A stretch of 64,000 nt of DNA. Origin: Demequina zhanjiangensis (GTDB lineage Bacteria > Actinomycetota > Actinomycetes > Actinomycetales > Demequinaceae). Location: the NCBI RefSeq assembly GCF_030418315.1, contig NZ_JAUHPV010000009.1, positions 31,143 to 95,142 of the forward strand, written 5' to 3'. This document shows positions 23,722 to 31,858 of this stretch, piece after piece. The first letter of the stretch is position 1, and each line of letters opens with the position of its first letter. The notes under the pieces were generated by a model. It saw only the letters and a program-made list of their open reading frames with translations. It was not told the DNA's origin and searched no databases. Position numbers and translations under genes: made by a program.

Positions 23722-24726
23722 TCAGCGCGCGAGCTCGCCGATCAGCTCGAGCTCGCGAGCGCGACCGAGGCCGGCAGTGCCGGGCCGACCCAGACCCAGC
23801 TCGCGCTCCTCGTCCAGCACGTCGGCGAGCGTCTCGGCGAGCGGCCTGCGCCGCCCACCCGTCGCAAGGTAGCGCGAGTCGGAGTGGTAGCCGCAGCGCG
23901 CCGGTCCTCCGTCGTCGTCCACCCACAGGCCCATCGAGCCGTCGCCCTTCCACTGGCGCACGCCATGCTCCTGCAGCCACGGGCCGGGCGCCTCGACCAC
24001 GGGTCCAGCCGCACCCGCGACCTGGCGCGCCAGGTCGATCATGGCGCGCATCGACATCGCCTCGCCCACGGCGTTCACGGCGCCTCCCAGCCCAGACTCG
24101 ATCGAGTCGAGCATCCACGCGACGAGGTCTCGCACGTCGATCACCTGGACCGGGACGGACGGCTCCGCCGGCACGAGCATCGGCCCGTCGCCGGCCTGCG
24201 CGGCCCGCCGGGGCCAGTACGCGAGCCTGTCCGTCGGGTCCCCGGGGCCACCGATCACGCCCGCGCGCACGAGCAACGCGTCGGGGTGGGACGCGAGGGT
24301 GTCCGCCTCGCAGCGCGCCTTGGCCGCGTCGTAGCGGGAGCCGTCCACTCGTTCGTCGATCGCGGCGGGCTCGCGCAGGGGCCCATCCTCGGAGATCGTC
24401 TCCCGCACGGGGGCGTAGGCGGCAACCGAGGAGACGTACGTCCAGTGCCGCGCCCGGCCCGCGAGCGCCTCGGCGGCCTCACGCACGTGCCTCGGCTGCC
24501 AGCTCACCTCCACGACCGCGTCCCAGTCCCGGTCCGCGACTGCGTCGTACGCGCCCGGCTCGTCCCGGTCTGCCACCACGAGCTCCGCACCCTCGGGCAC
24601 CGCGCCCGAGACGCCGCGAGCCACGCACGTGACGTGATGCCCGCGCGCGAGCGCGGTGCGTGCGGTGAGGGCGCCCAGCCACGCGGTGCCGCCGAGGACG
24701 AGGATCTGCAGGGGTCGATCGGTCAT
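23722..24726 (-). CDS. NAD-dependent epimerase/reductase-like protein (copy A)
   Basis: A 334-residue extended-SDR-type protein. It starts with ILVLGGTAWLGALTARTALA, has DAVVEVSWQPRHVREAAEAL, WTYVSSVAAYAPV and the VRAGVIGGPGDPTDRLAYWP segment, and ends with ELGLGRPGTAGLGRARELEL. The same blocks occur in order in the protein at 28227-29216, so the two are paralogues; both resemble actinobacterial reductases of unknown substrate. The minus-strand TAGCCT six bases before the ATG suggests a leaderless message. Confidence 0.82.
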   Translation of the reverse strand: MTDRPLQILVLGGTAWLGALTARTALARGHHVTCVARGVSGAVPEGAELVVADRDEPGAYDAVADRDWDAVVEVSWQPRHVREAAEALAGRARHWTYVSSVAAYAPVRETISEDGPLREPAAIDERVDGSRYDAAKARCEADTLASHPDALLVRAGVIGGPGDPTDRLAYWPRRAAQAGDGPMLVPAEPSVPVQVIDVRDLVAWMLDSIESGLGGAVNAVGEAMSMRAMIDLARQVAGAAGPVVEAPGPWLQEHGVRQWKGDGSMGLWVDDDGGPARCGYHSDSRYLATGGRRRPLAETLADVLDEERELGLGRPGTAGLGRARELELIGELAR

Positions 24727-24836
24727 GCCTCCAGGCTAGGCGCGCCCCCGGGACGTGGACGACGGCGCGAGGTGCCAGCAACGGCTTCAGTGGCCCATGA
24801 GCCCGTCCCTAGGCTGGCCGCGACGACAGGAGACCC

Positions 24837-25784
24837 ATGGCGACCCGCTTGACCGCACGCGACACCGTGCTCGCCGTGCTGGTCGCGATCGGTTGGGGCG
24901 CGAACTTCGCCGTCATCCGTCTCGGCGTCGGAGAGATGCCTCCCCTGCTCCTCGCGTCGCTGCGATTCGTGGTGGTGTTCCTGATCGCGGCACCTTTCGT
25001 CCCACGCCGGGGGATCCCCTGGCGAAGCCTGATCCCGATCGGGCTCGCGATGGGAGTCGGGCAGTTCGGCTTCCTGTTCGTGGCGATCTCGCTGGGCATG
25101 CCGTCGGGCCTGGCAGCGACAGTGCTCCAGGTGCAGGTGGTCTTCACGACGCTGATGGCGGTGGCCTTCCTCGGCGAGCGGCTCTCCCCCAAGCGCATCG
25201 TGGGCCTCGCGATCGCCGTGTGCGGCATCGCCTTGATCGGCCTGGACATCGGCACGTCGGCGACGGTGGTCGGCTTCGTGATGACGATTGCCGCGGCCCT
25301 GTCGTGGGCCACTTCGAACGTGCTGACACGACGGCTCGGAGAGGCGAACGGGCTGTCACTCGTGGTCTGGACGACCGCGGTGCCGCCGATCCCGCTCATG
25401 GCGGCCTCGCTGCTGTTCGAAGGCCCCGACGCCGTGGGCACCGCCCTCACTCACCCCACGTGGGGAGGGGCATTCACCCTCGCCTACCTGGCGCTCGTCT
25501 CCACGATCTTCGGCTACGGGGTCTGGAACACCCTGCTGGGAAAGTACCCCGCGTCGACTGTCGCGCCGTTCTCGCTACTGGTGCCACCCGTCGGCCTGAT
25601 CACGGGGTGGCTGACGTTCGGGGAGACCCCCGACGCTCCCTCCCTGATCGGCGCGGGGCTCGTGATCGCGGGGATCGCGGTGGCGAACCTCGCGTTCAGG
25701 CACCGTCGTCAGCGGACGACGCAGGGGGACACGCCAGAACCGGAGGCGACCCCGGCAGGCGTCTCGGCTCAGCCCTCGGCCTGA
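24837..25784 (+). CDS. EamA-family (DMT) transporter
   Basis: A 315-residue membrane protein with ten predicted transmembrane helices in two EamA repeats (first repeat from TVLAVLVAIGWGANFAVIRL, second from FVMTIAAALSWATSNVLTRR). Relatives export amino acids and metabolites such as O-acetylserine, cysteine or purines (YdcZ/RhaT superfamily). GGAGACCC precedes the ATG at 24837. The C-terminus is a short cytosolic tail that overlaps by 16 bases with the convergent MerR gene. Substrate unknown. Confidence 0.9.
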   Translation: MATRLTARDTVLAVLVAIGWGANFAVIRLGVGEMPPLLLASLRFVVVFLIAAPFVPRRGIPWRSLIPIGLAMGVGQFGFLFVAISLGMPSGLAATVLQVQVVFTTLMAVAFLGERLSPKRIVGLAIAVCGIALIGLDIGTSATVVGFVMTIAAALSWATSNVLTRRLGEANGLSLVVWTTAVPPIPLMAASLLFEGPDAVGTALTHPTWGGAFTLAYLALVSTIFGYGVWNTLLGKYPASTVAPFSLLVPPVGLITGWLTFGETPDAPSLIGAGLVIAGIAVANLAFRHRRQRTTQGDTPEPEATPAGVSAQPSA

Positions 25785-26176
25785 GCCACCTCGGCGCGCG
25801 TGCGAGCGTCGGGATCGCCCTCGATGCCGCGGTAGACCTCCAGCTTGAAGTCCAGGAACTCGAGCCGCTCGCGGTCGGCCGCCATGCGGTCCAGCAGCTC
25901 GTCCCGGTAGTGAGCAAGCACCTCGATGCGCTGCGGCACCGTGAGGTCACCCGCACGGCTCAACTCGACGAACTCCTTCATCTCGCGGATCGGCATCCCC
26001 GTGCCGCGCAGCAGCTGCAAGGTGCGCACCCACCCGAGATCCTCGTCGGTGTAGCGACGATGGCCGTTGGCCTCCTTCGCGACCGGTTCCAGCAGGCCCT
26101 CGCGCTCGTAGTAGCGCAGGGTGTGCTTGGACACCCCCATGCGCGCTGAGGCCTGGTCGATCGTGTAGCCGTCCAC
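25769..26176 (-). CDS. MerR-family transcriptional regulator
   Basis: A 135-residue regulator with the MerR winged helix YTIDQASARMGVSKHTLRYY, EREGLLEPVAKEANGHRRYT, and a coiled-coil dimerisation helix (EVLAHYRDELLDRMAADRER) but no metal-binding cysteine pair, so it probably senses an organic or redox signal. The GTG start at 26176 is chosen because the domain begins there; the open frame runs farther. It is divergent from the aldo/keto reductase, whose promoter has the 19-bp spacer and central palindrome typical of MerR activation. Confidence 0.9.
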   Translation of the reverse strand: MDGYTIDQASARMGVSKHTLRYYEREGLLEPVAKEANGHRRYTDEDLGWVRTLQLLRGTGMPIREMKEFVELSRAGDLTVPQRIEVLAHYRDELLDRMAADRERLEFLDFKLEVYRGIEGDPDARTRAEVAQAEG

Positions 26177-26205
26177 GGATCCACCGTACGTCGACGACGG
26201 CGGTG

Positions 26206-26236
26206 TTGACTTCGAGCGCGCTCGAACTTCTACCGT
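26206..26236 (+). promoter_or_regulatory. MerR-type promoter of the aldo/keto reductase
   Basis: TTGACT (-35, 26206-26211) and TACCGT (-10, 26231-26236) are 19 bases apart; the spacer and the last -35 base hold the perfect palindrome TTCGAGCGCGCTCGAA (26211-26226). The elongated spacer is the signature of MerR-controlled promoters. The -10 lies seven bases from the ATG at 26244, so the transcript is probably leaderless. Confidence 0.75.
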
Positions 26237-26243
26237 CCGAGGC

Positions 26244-27302
26244 ATGGACACACAGGCAACCCGCACCGCCCGGGAGCTCGGCGGCACCTGGATCGCTCCG
26301 TTCGGCGTCGGCGCCATGCTGATGGGGACCAGCACCCCCGAAGGTGAGGCCCGCCGCATCCTGGACCACTTCGTGGGCGAGGTCGCACCACGATTCTCGG
26401 CGCCCGACGGCACGCCCGCCCGCGCCATGATCGACACCGCGGACTGCTACTGCTGGTGGGAGGCGCCGGGCACCGACGGAGGTCAGTCGGAGTCCTTGCT
26501 GGGCCGCTGGCTCGCGGAGACCGGCGCACGTGAGCGCGTCCACCTGGCCACGAAGGGCACGGCGCGGCTGCGCGAGTTCGACGGCGCGTTCCTCCCCGAC
26601 GGCGATCCGGACTGGGCGTGGGCATACGACCACTTCGTCGGGGCCTCGCGCGAGGTGCTGATGACCTCCGTCGACGCGTCCCTGGAACGGCTCGGGACGG
26701 ACCGGCTCGACCTGTACTACGTGCACGTCGACGACCGTTCCGTGCCTCTTGAGGAGAGCGTCGGCGCCTTGGCGGGCATGGTGGCCGACGGCAGGATCGG
26801 CGGCTACGCATGGTCCAACGCACCCGCGTGGCGGCTGGCGCTCGTGCAGGAGACGGCGCGCGCGCACGGGTGGCCCCTGCCGGCGACGATCCAGGAGGAG
26901 CACAGCTACCTGAGGCCGCGCGCCGGCCTGGAGAGGGTCGCCGTGATCGGCGCCGAGCACCTCGATCTCGCAAGAGCGAGCGCGATGCCGATCGTGGCGT
27001 ACTCACCCGTGCTCAAGGGACTGTTCTCCGCGAAGGAGCGACGTGACCCGTCGTTCTGGGCGATGGCGAGCTATGCGGGACCGGACGCCGACGCGCGGCT
27101 CGCCACGATCGACGAGGTCGCCTCGCAGACGGGCGCGACCGGCAATCAGGTGGCGCTCGCCTGGCTCATGGCGCAGGAGTCGCCTCAGGTGGTGCCGCTG
27201 GTCGGTGCTCGTACGTGGGATCAGTACCTGGAGTGCGCTGAGGCGGTGGACGTGGTGCTGGACGCCGATCAGCTCGCGCTGCTGGACGCGGCGGGCGCCT
27301 GA
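26244..27302 (+). CDS. Aldo/keto reductase
   Basis: A 352-residue reductase of the aldo/keto reductase superfamily. Motifs: IAPFGVGAMLMGTSTP-like start (here WIAPFGVGAMLMGT), MIDTADCYCWWEAPG with the catalytic Asp and Tyr, HLATKGTARLREF (Lys), and LDLYYVHVDDRSVPLEE (His). The tail VPLVGARTWDQYLECAEAVD is the cofactor end. This protein is the likely output of the MerR regulator encoded divergently, which suggests a role in detoxifying a reactive carbonyl or xenobiotic. It overlaps by 34 bases with the convergent MarR-GNAT gene. Confidence 0.9.
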   Translation: MDTQATRTARELGGTWIAPFGVGAMLMGTSTPEGEARRILDHFVGEVAPRFSAPDGTPARAMIDTADCYCWWEAPGTDGGQSESLLGRWLAETGARERVHLATKGTARLREFDGAFLPDGDPDWAWAYDHFVGASREVLMTSVDASLERLGTDRLDLYYVHVDDRSVPLEESVGALAGMVADGRIGGYAWSNAPAWRLALVQETARAHGWPLPATIQEEHSYLRPRAGLERVAVIGAEHLDLARASAMPIVAYSPVLKGLFSAKERRDPSFWAMASYAGPDADARLATIDEVASQTGATGNQVALAWLMAQESPQVVPLVGARTWDQYLECAEAVDVVLDADQLALLDAAGA

Positions 27303-28186
27303 CGCTGAAGACCCTTCGCGTACCAGCGGTCGGCATGCGGCTCGCCGTTGAAGTCCGGCACCTGCAGGTAGCCGCGCGCCTCGTACATGCGGCAGGCGGG
27401 GCCGAGCGTCGAGTTCGTGTCGAGCCGGACCGTCGTCGCTCCGGACTCGCGGGCCCGTGCCTCGAGGGCGTCGAGGATCATCGCGCCCACGCCGAGGCCG
27501 CGCGCCGACGGTGCGACCCACATGCGCTTGAGGAAGGCCGGCTCACCCGGAGGCAGGGTGACACCGCCGCAGCCGATGGGCTGGCCGTGCAGGCGCACGG
27601 CGTAGAAGGCGCCTCGCGGCTCGGTGAGGTCCTCGACCCCCACGGCGACGGCCTTCGCAGGGTCGTAGCCGGCGTCGAACATCTCCTGCAGTTCTGCGTA
27701 GTACTGCTGGACGCACCAGACGGCCTCGGGAGAGGCGGGGTCGATCTCCTCGACGCTGATGTGAGGGCGCGTCAGGAGATGGGTGACGGTCCGTGCGGCC
27801 GCGTCGAGCGCACGCTGGTCGTCAGCGTCAAGACCGGACAGGAGCACCCCCGTCGCCTCGTCGCTGGCCTCGTCGAGGCGGGCGGCCTCGTCGTCGCCTG
27901 CCGCGGTGCGGCGCACCACGCGCGCGCGTGCGTCGACGGGACTGGGACCCACCTCGACGAGCCCCTCGGACTCGAGGGCGCGGAGCAGGCGTGAGGCATA
28001 GCCGGAGTCCAAGCCGAGCCGCGAGCGCAGCGCCGCGATCTCCACGTCACCCTCACCGATCTCCCACAGGAGTCGGGAGGCGGCGAAGGGACGGCCGCGG
28101 TCCAGGAAGTCGCCCTGGAGCGCTCCCACCTCGCGGGTGACGACGCGTTGGAACTGCCGGAAGGACTGGATGAGACGGGGATCCAC
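27269..28186 (-). CDS. MarR-type regulator fused to GNAT acetyltransferase
   Basis: A 305-residue protein: residues ~1-150 form a MarR winged helix (LIQSFRQFQRVVTREVGALQ, IAALRSRLGLDSGYASRLLR, EVGPSPVDARARVVRRT wing), residues ~155-300 a GNAT domain (PAFLKRMWVAPSARGLGVGA, ARESGATTVRLDTNSTL). The fusion exists in many actinobacteria and proteobacteria as a bifunctional regulator/acetyltransferase. The GTG at 28186 is chosen because relatives begin with a similar DP-LI sequence; the frame stays open to 28222. A CTGACT/AGTCAG inverted repeat lies directly before the start. Target unknown. Confidence 0.85.
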   Translation of the reverse strand: MDPRLIQSFRQFQRVVTREVGALQGDFLDRGRPFAASRLLWEIGEGDVEIAALRSRLGLDSGYASRLLRALESEGLVEVGPSPVDARARVVRRTAAGDDEAARLDEASDEATGVLLSGLDADDQRALDAAARTVTHLLTRPHISVEEIDPASPEAVWCVQQYYAELQEMFDAGYDPAKAVAVGVEDLTEPRGAFYAVRLHGQPIGCGGVTLPPGEPAFLKRMWVAPSARGLGVGAMILDALEARARESGATTVRLDTNSTLGPACRMYEARGYLQVPDFNGEPHADRWYAKGLQRQAPAASSSAS

Positions 28187-28190
28187 ATCC

Positions 28191-28204
28191 CTGACTTTAG
28201 TCAG
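28191..28204. promoter_or_regulatory. Inverted repeat just upstream of the MarR-GNAT start
   Basis: CTGACT-TT-AGTCAG at 28191-28204, five bases before the GTG. Its position fits an autoregulatory MarR operator; binding is inferred. Confidence 0.45.
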
Positions 28205-28226
28205 GCACGCGGCGCGCGACAACGCC

Positions 28227-29216
28227 TCAGGGCAGCTGAGCGATGAGGTCGAGCTCCTCGGCCCGGCTCAGGCCCGCCTTGCGCGGCCTGTCCAGTCCGA
28301 GGCCCCGCTCCCAGGCCAGGGTGTCTCGCAGCGTGTCCTCGAGCGGTCGCCACTGCCCGCCTGTCTCTCGATACCTGTCCGAGGCGTGCGCGCCGACGGG
28401 CGGGAAAGGGCCCGGCGGCACCCACATGGGCAGAGACGTGGGCCCCGACCAGCTCGAGACACGGCGCATCGCGAGCCACGGCGTCGTCGCCTCGCGCACG
28501 TCACCCTCGTGACCGGCCGCCGCCCGCGCCGCCTCGACCATCTCGCGGAACGGCACCTGCTCGCCGACCGCGTTGACGGGGCCGCGCACGTCACTCTCGC
28601 CCGCATCGAGGATCCAGGCGGCGAGGTCGCGCACGTCGAGCGACTGCGTGGGCGCCCCGTCGCGGGGCACGAGCATCGGCCCGTCGCCCGCGAGCGCAGC
28701 GCGTGCCGGCCAGTAGCCGAACCTGTCGGTCGGATCCCCCGGGCCCACGATCAACCCTGGGCGCGCGATCAGCGCGTGCGCGCCGAGCTCCCTGGTGGTG
28801 AGGTCCTCGCAGGTCACCTTCGCCTGGGGGTAGTGCGCGATCGTCGCCTCAGTCTCGGGGTGGAGCGCCTCCATCCGCGGCGAGGCCTCGGTGTTGGGGC
28901 TGCGATCCGCTCCGTAGACGGACACCGACGAGACGTACGTCCAGTGGTCGGCGACTCCCCCGAGCGCCTCCACCGCCTCCTGCACGAAGCGGGGCTGCCA
29001 GCTCACCTCCACCACGGCGTCGTACCGACGGTCGGCGACCGGGGCGTACGCGCCGGGCTGCGCACGGTCAGCCTCCACCAGCCGCGCCCCCTCAGGGACG
29101 ACGCCGGACTCGCCGCGCGCAAGGCAGGTCACCTCCCAGCCGCGCTTCACAGCCTGCCGAGCCACCTCCGAGCCCAGCCATGCCGTACCACCCAGGACAA
29201 GCAGCGATCTGGTCAT
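28227..29216 (-). CDS. NAD-dependent epimerase/reductase-like protein (copy B)
   Basis: A 329-residue paralogue of the protein at 23722-24726. It shares LLVLGGTAWLGSEVARQAVK, YDAVVEVSWQPRFVQEAVEA, HWTYVSSVSVYGAD, IARPGLIVGPGDPTDRFGYW and LGLDRPRKAGLSRAEELDLI at matching places. The two copies are 3.5 kb apart in the same orientation. TAGGCT lies six bases before the ATG (minus strand), suggesting a leaderless message. It is divergent from the MFS transporter. Substrate unknown. Confidence 0.82.
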   Translation of the reverse strand: MTRSLLVLGGTAWLGSEVARQAVKRGWEVTCLARGESGVVPEGARLVEADRAQPGAYAPVADRRYDAVVEVSWQPRFVQEAVEALGGVADHWTYVSSVSVYGADRSPNTEASPRMEALHPETEATIAHYPQAKVTCEDLTTRELGAHALIARPGLIVGPGDPTDRFGYWPARAALAGDGPMLVPRDGAPTQSLDVRDLAAWILDAGESDVRGPVNAVGEQVPFREMVEAARAAAGHEGDVREATTPWLAMRRVSSWSGPTSLPMWVPPGPFPPVGAHASDRYRETGGQWRPLEDTLRDTLAWERGLGLDRPRKAGLSRAEELDLIAQLP

Positions 29217-29279
29217 ACGCCCAGCCTAGTGACGGCCCTCGGCAGACGCCCGATATCCTTGACGGACGTCAGGAATCTG

Positions 29280-30611
29280 ATGACCCACCCTCGCGTTGAG
29301 AACCATGGAATGAATCGCACCTTCAGCTCGCTCGGCATCTTCAACTACCGCCTGTGGTTCGCAGGCGCGCTGGTGTCGAACATCGGCACCTGGATGCAGC
29401 GCATCGCGCAGGACTGGGTGGTGCTCACCGACCTCACCGACGACTCGGGCTTCGCCGTCGGAGTCACCACCGCGCTCCAGTTCCTCCCGTTCCTCATCCT
29501 CGGCCCCTGGACCGGCGTCATCGCGGACAGGGTGGACCACCGCAAGCTGCTGATCGCCACGCAGGCCGCCGGCGCCGCGCTCGGAGTCGGACTCGGCGCG
29601 ATCGTCCTCAGCGGCCACGCCCAGCTGTGGCACGTCTACGCGTTCGCGCTGGGGCTGGGCGTCGTCACCGCGTTCGACAACCCCGCGCGCATGGCCTTCG
29701 TGTCCGACCTGGTGCCACCCGCCAACCTCGCGAACGCGATCGGCCTCAACTCCGCCTCATTCAACGCCGCCCGCCTCATCGGACCCGGACTCGCGGGCCT
29801 GCTGATCGCGTGGATCGGCTCCGGCTGGGTGTTCGTCCTCAACGGCTTCACCTTCCTCGCCACCATCGTCGCCCTCCTGCTCATGCGAGGAGGCGAGCTC
29901 CAGAAGCAGCATCGGGTTCCCCGCCAGCCCGGTCAGGTGATCGAGGGGGTGCGCTACGTGCGCGGCCGGCCTGACATCATCGCGATCCTCGTGGTCGTCG
30001 GAGTGGTGGGAGCGCTCGGCCTCAACTTCCAGCTCACCGCCGCGATGATGGCGCGCGTCGAGTTCGGCCGCGGGCCCGAGGATTACGGGATCATCGGATC
30101 GATCCTCGCCATCGGGTCGCTCGGCGGCGCGCTGCTGGCCGCGCGCAGGCGCCGTCCCACGATGAAGCTCGTCGTCATCGCCGCCTTCGGGTTCGGCATC
30201 GCCAACGCGATCCTCGCGCTCACCCCCAGCTACTGGACGTTCGCGCTCGCCGGCATCCCCGTCGGCTTCGCCGCGCTCACGATGATCACTGCCGCCAACG
30301 CCACGGTGCAGACCACCACGGAGCCGTCCATGCGCGGCCGCGTCATGGCGCTCTACATGATGGTCTTCCTGGGCGGCACCCCCGTCGGGTCGCCCATCGT
30401 CGGCTGGATCGGTGAGGAGTACGGACCGCGCTGGGCGATCGGCATCGGGGCGATCGCCTCGATCCTGGTGGCCGCGGGAGTCGGCTGGTGGGCCGCAAGG
30501 CACTGGAACGTCGTGGTCGAGCTCCAGGCCCGTCGGCCCTTCCTCAAGCTCGGACGTGGGACCCGCGTCGCCGAGGAACCCATCCAGGACGTCCAGTCCA
30601 CCCAGGCCTGA
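29280..30611 (+). CDS. MFS transporter (EntS / MFS_3-like exporter)
   Basis: A 443-residue major facilitator with about twelve helices. FNYRLWFAGALVSNIGTWMQ at the start, VTTALQFLPFLILGPWTGVI with DRVDHRKLL after TM2-TM3, and the NPARMAFVSDLVPPANLANA segment are typical of the MFS_3 group to which the enterobactin exporter EntS and macrolide exporters belong. Start: ATG 29280, with ATG 29310 (before NRTFSSLG) as alternative. It runs toward a bidirectional terminator. Substrate unknown. Confidence 0.9.
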   Translation: MTHPRVENHGMNRTFSSLGIFNYRLWFAGALVSNIGTWMQRIAQDWVVLTDLTDDSGFAVGVTTALQFLPFLILGPWTGVIADRVDHRKLLIATQAAGAALGVGLGAIVLSGHAQLWHVYAFALGLGVVTAFDNPARMAFVSDLVPPANLANAIGLNSASFNAARLIGPGLAGLLIAWIGSGWVFVLNGFTFLATIVALLLMRGGELQKQHRVPRQPGQVIEGVRYVRGRPDIIAILVVVGVVGALGLNFQLTAAMMARVEFGRGPEDYGIIGSILAIGSLGGALLAARRRRPTMKLVVIAAFGFGIANAILALTPSYWTFALAGIPVGFAALTMITAANATVQTTTEPSMRGRVMALYMMVFLGGTPVGSPIVGWIGEEYGPRWAIGIGAIASILVAAGVGWWAARHWNVVVELQARRPFLKLGRGTRVAEEPIQDVQSTQA

Positions 30612-30691
30612 CCGCCACCTCGCACAGGGGCGACCGCGCCGTCGGTCGTCACACGGATCCCGCCGCGCGTCGGAAGACCCCGGACACGACG

Positions 30692-30728
30692 ACGGGGCCG
30701 CGCGTGCCTCTCGGCAGACGGGCCCCGT
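30692..30728. terminator. Bidirectional terminator between the MFS gene and the DUF6458 gene
   Basis: ACGGGGCC (30692-30699) and GGCCCCGT (30721-30728) form an 8-bp stem with a 21-base loop between two convergent genes. Confidence 0.55.
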
Positions 30729-30751
30729 GACGTCGAGGGTGAGGCTGAGGG

Positions 30752-30994
30752 TCAGCGCTCCACGGTGTGGTCGACGCGGTGGTCGTCGCGGACGGCACGC
30801 TCGTCGCGGACCTCGCGGTGCGTCGTGTTCGCGCGCTGGGCGTTGACGATCAGCGAGATCGCGATCGCCGCCACACCCGCACCCATGCAGATCCAGCCGA
30901 CGACGCCGAGGTTCACCGCGTCGACGGAGGCGTTCAGAGCGAAGGTCAGAATCGCGCCGACGACGATCAGGAAGATGCCCGAACCGATGGCCAT
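30752..30994 (-). CDS. DUF6458-family small membrane protein
   Basis: An 80-residue protein with two transmembrane helices (GIFLIVVGAILTFALNASVD and VVGWICMGAGVAAIAISLIV) and a short charged tail rich in Arg, Asp and His. This matches the actinobacterial DUF6458 family of unknown function. The ATG at 30994 is preceded by AAGGAGCTC. It ends 140 bases from the convergent MFS gene. Confidence 0.8.
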   Translation of the reverse strand: MAIGSGIFLIVVGAILTFALNASVDAVNLGVVGWICMGAGVAAIAISLIVNAQRANTTHREVRDERAVRDDHRVDHTVER

Positions 30995-31179
30995 GATGAG
31001 CTCCTTGCTCCCCGTGATGTAGGGGTCTCGGACAGCTCCTCAACCTCGTGAGCCGAGGGCTGCCGACCGCTCCTGCAGTCACCAAGGCCAACCGGCTGTC
31101 GCATCCCAAACATTCCGAGAATCGCCCCGAAAGGCGATCTACCTGGGTCTTTGCAAGCGCGAGTTCGGGGAGGGCGAGA

Positions 31180-31680
31180 TCAGCCCGCCAGGACCGAACC
31201 GACCCACGGCTCGTCCGCGGTGACCGCGCACGCCCAGGCCCTGTCGCCCTCCGACCAGCTCGCCTCCGTGGGGAAGTAGACCTGGACCTGCATGTCCCAC
31301 GCCGCCGGATCGAGCGTCTCCAGGAGCGCAGCATCGGTGCACGTCTCCGTGGCCTCCCGCTGCACCGCGTCGTCCCCGGGGTACGACGCGCCGTCGAGCG
31401 TGCCGACGGCGAAGTGCTGGCCGTCATGCGGGTCGGCACAGGCGACCGCGTCGGCGTCGGTCGGGACCGCGGCGGGATCGCCGCCAGGGAGCGCGAAGCA
31501 CTCACCCACCCTCGCGTCGGCCGCGGTCGGCGCAGGCTGGCCCGCGTGCGCGGCCCACGTGGACACGAGCGGCCATGCGACCAGGCCCCAGATCGCCACC
31601 GCCGCCACACCGAGCACGACGACGGCAGGACGGGCGCGACGCGGCTGCTGCACGTCAGGCAGGTCCAGGACCTCGTTCAC
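31180..31680 (-). CDS. Septum-formation-domain membrane protein
   Basis: A 166-residue protein with one transmembrane helix at about residues 19-41 (AVVVLGVAAVAIWGLVAWPL) and an outer domain with VGECFALPGG, ACADPHDGQHFAVG and TCTDAALLETLDPAAWDMQV, the pattern of the actinobacterial septum-formation family (PF13845). Four to six cysteines in the outer part fit disulfides. GGTGGAGGTGGAGCG precedes the GTG at 31680. The 185 bases between this gene and 30994 hold only a 6-bp hairpin (31121-31138) that I could find. Confidence 0.75.
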   Translation of the reverse strand: MNEVLDLPDVQQPRRARPAVVVLGVAAVAIWGLVAWPLVSTWAAHAGQPAPTAADARVGECFALPGGDPAAVPTDADAVACADPHDGQHFAVGTLDGASYPGDDAVQREATETCTDAALLETLDPAAWDMQVQVYFPTEASWSEGDRAWACAVTADEPWVGSVLAG

Positions 31681-31858
31681 CGCTCCACCTCCACCGGGTG
31701 CCCCTCGCACCGTAGACCTCGAAGCGAGAAGTGTCCCACCGTTCGGATACCTGGTGTGACGAAGTCGCCGCAACGCCGCCGGGCATTCAGGACGACCCGG
31801 ACATCGCGGACCTCCGACGGCGTCTCCCGACGCCCCGACACTGCACCAGAATGGACGC

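Noticed and set aside
28137..29279. A 380-codon extension in front of the MFS transporter
   Set aside because: The extension lies antisense to the reductase at 28227-29216 and lacks any transporter features; the real start is at 29280 or 29310.
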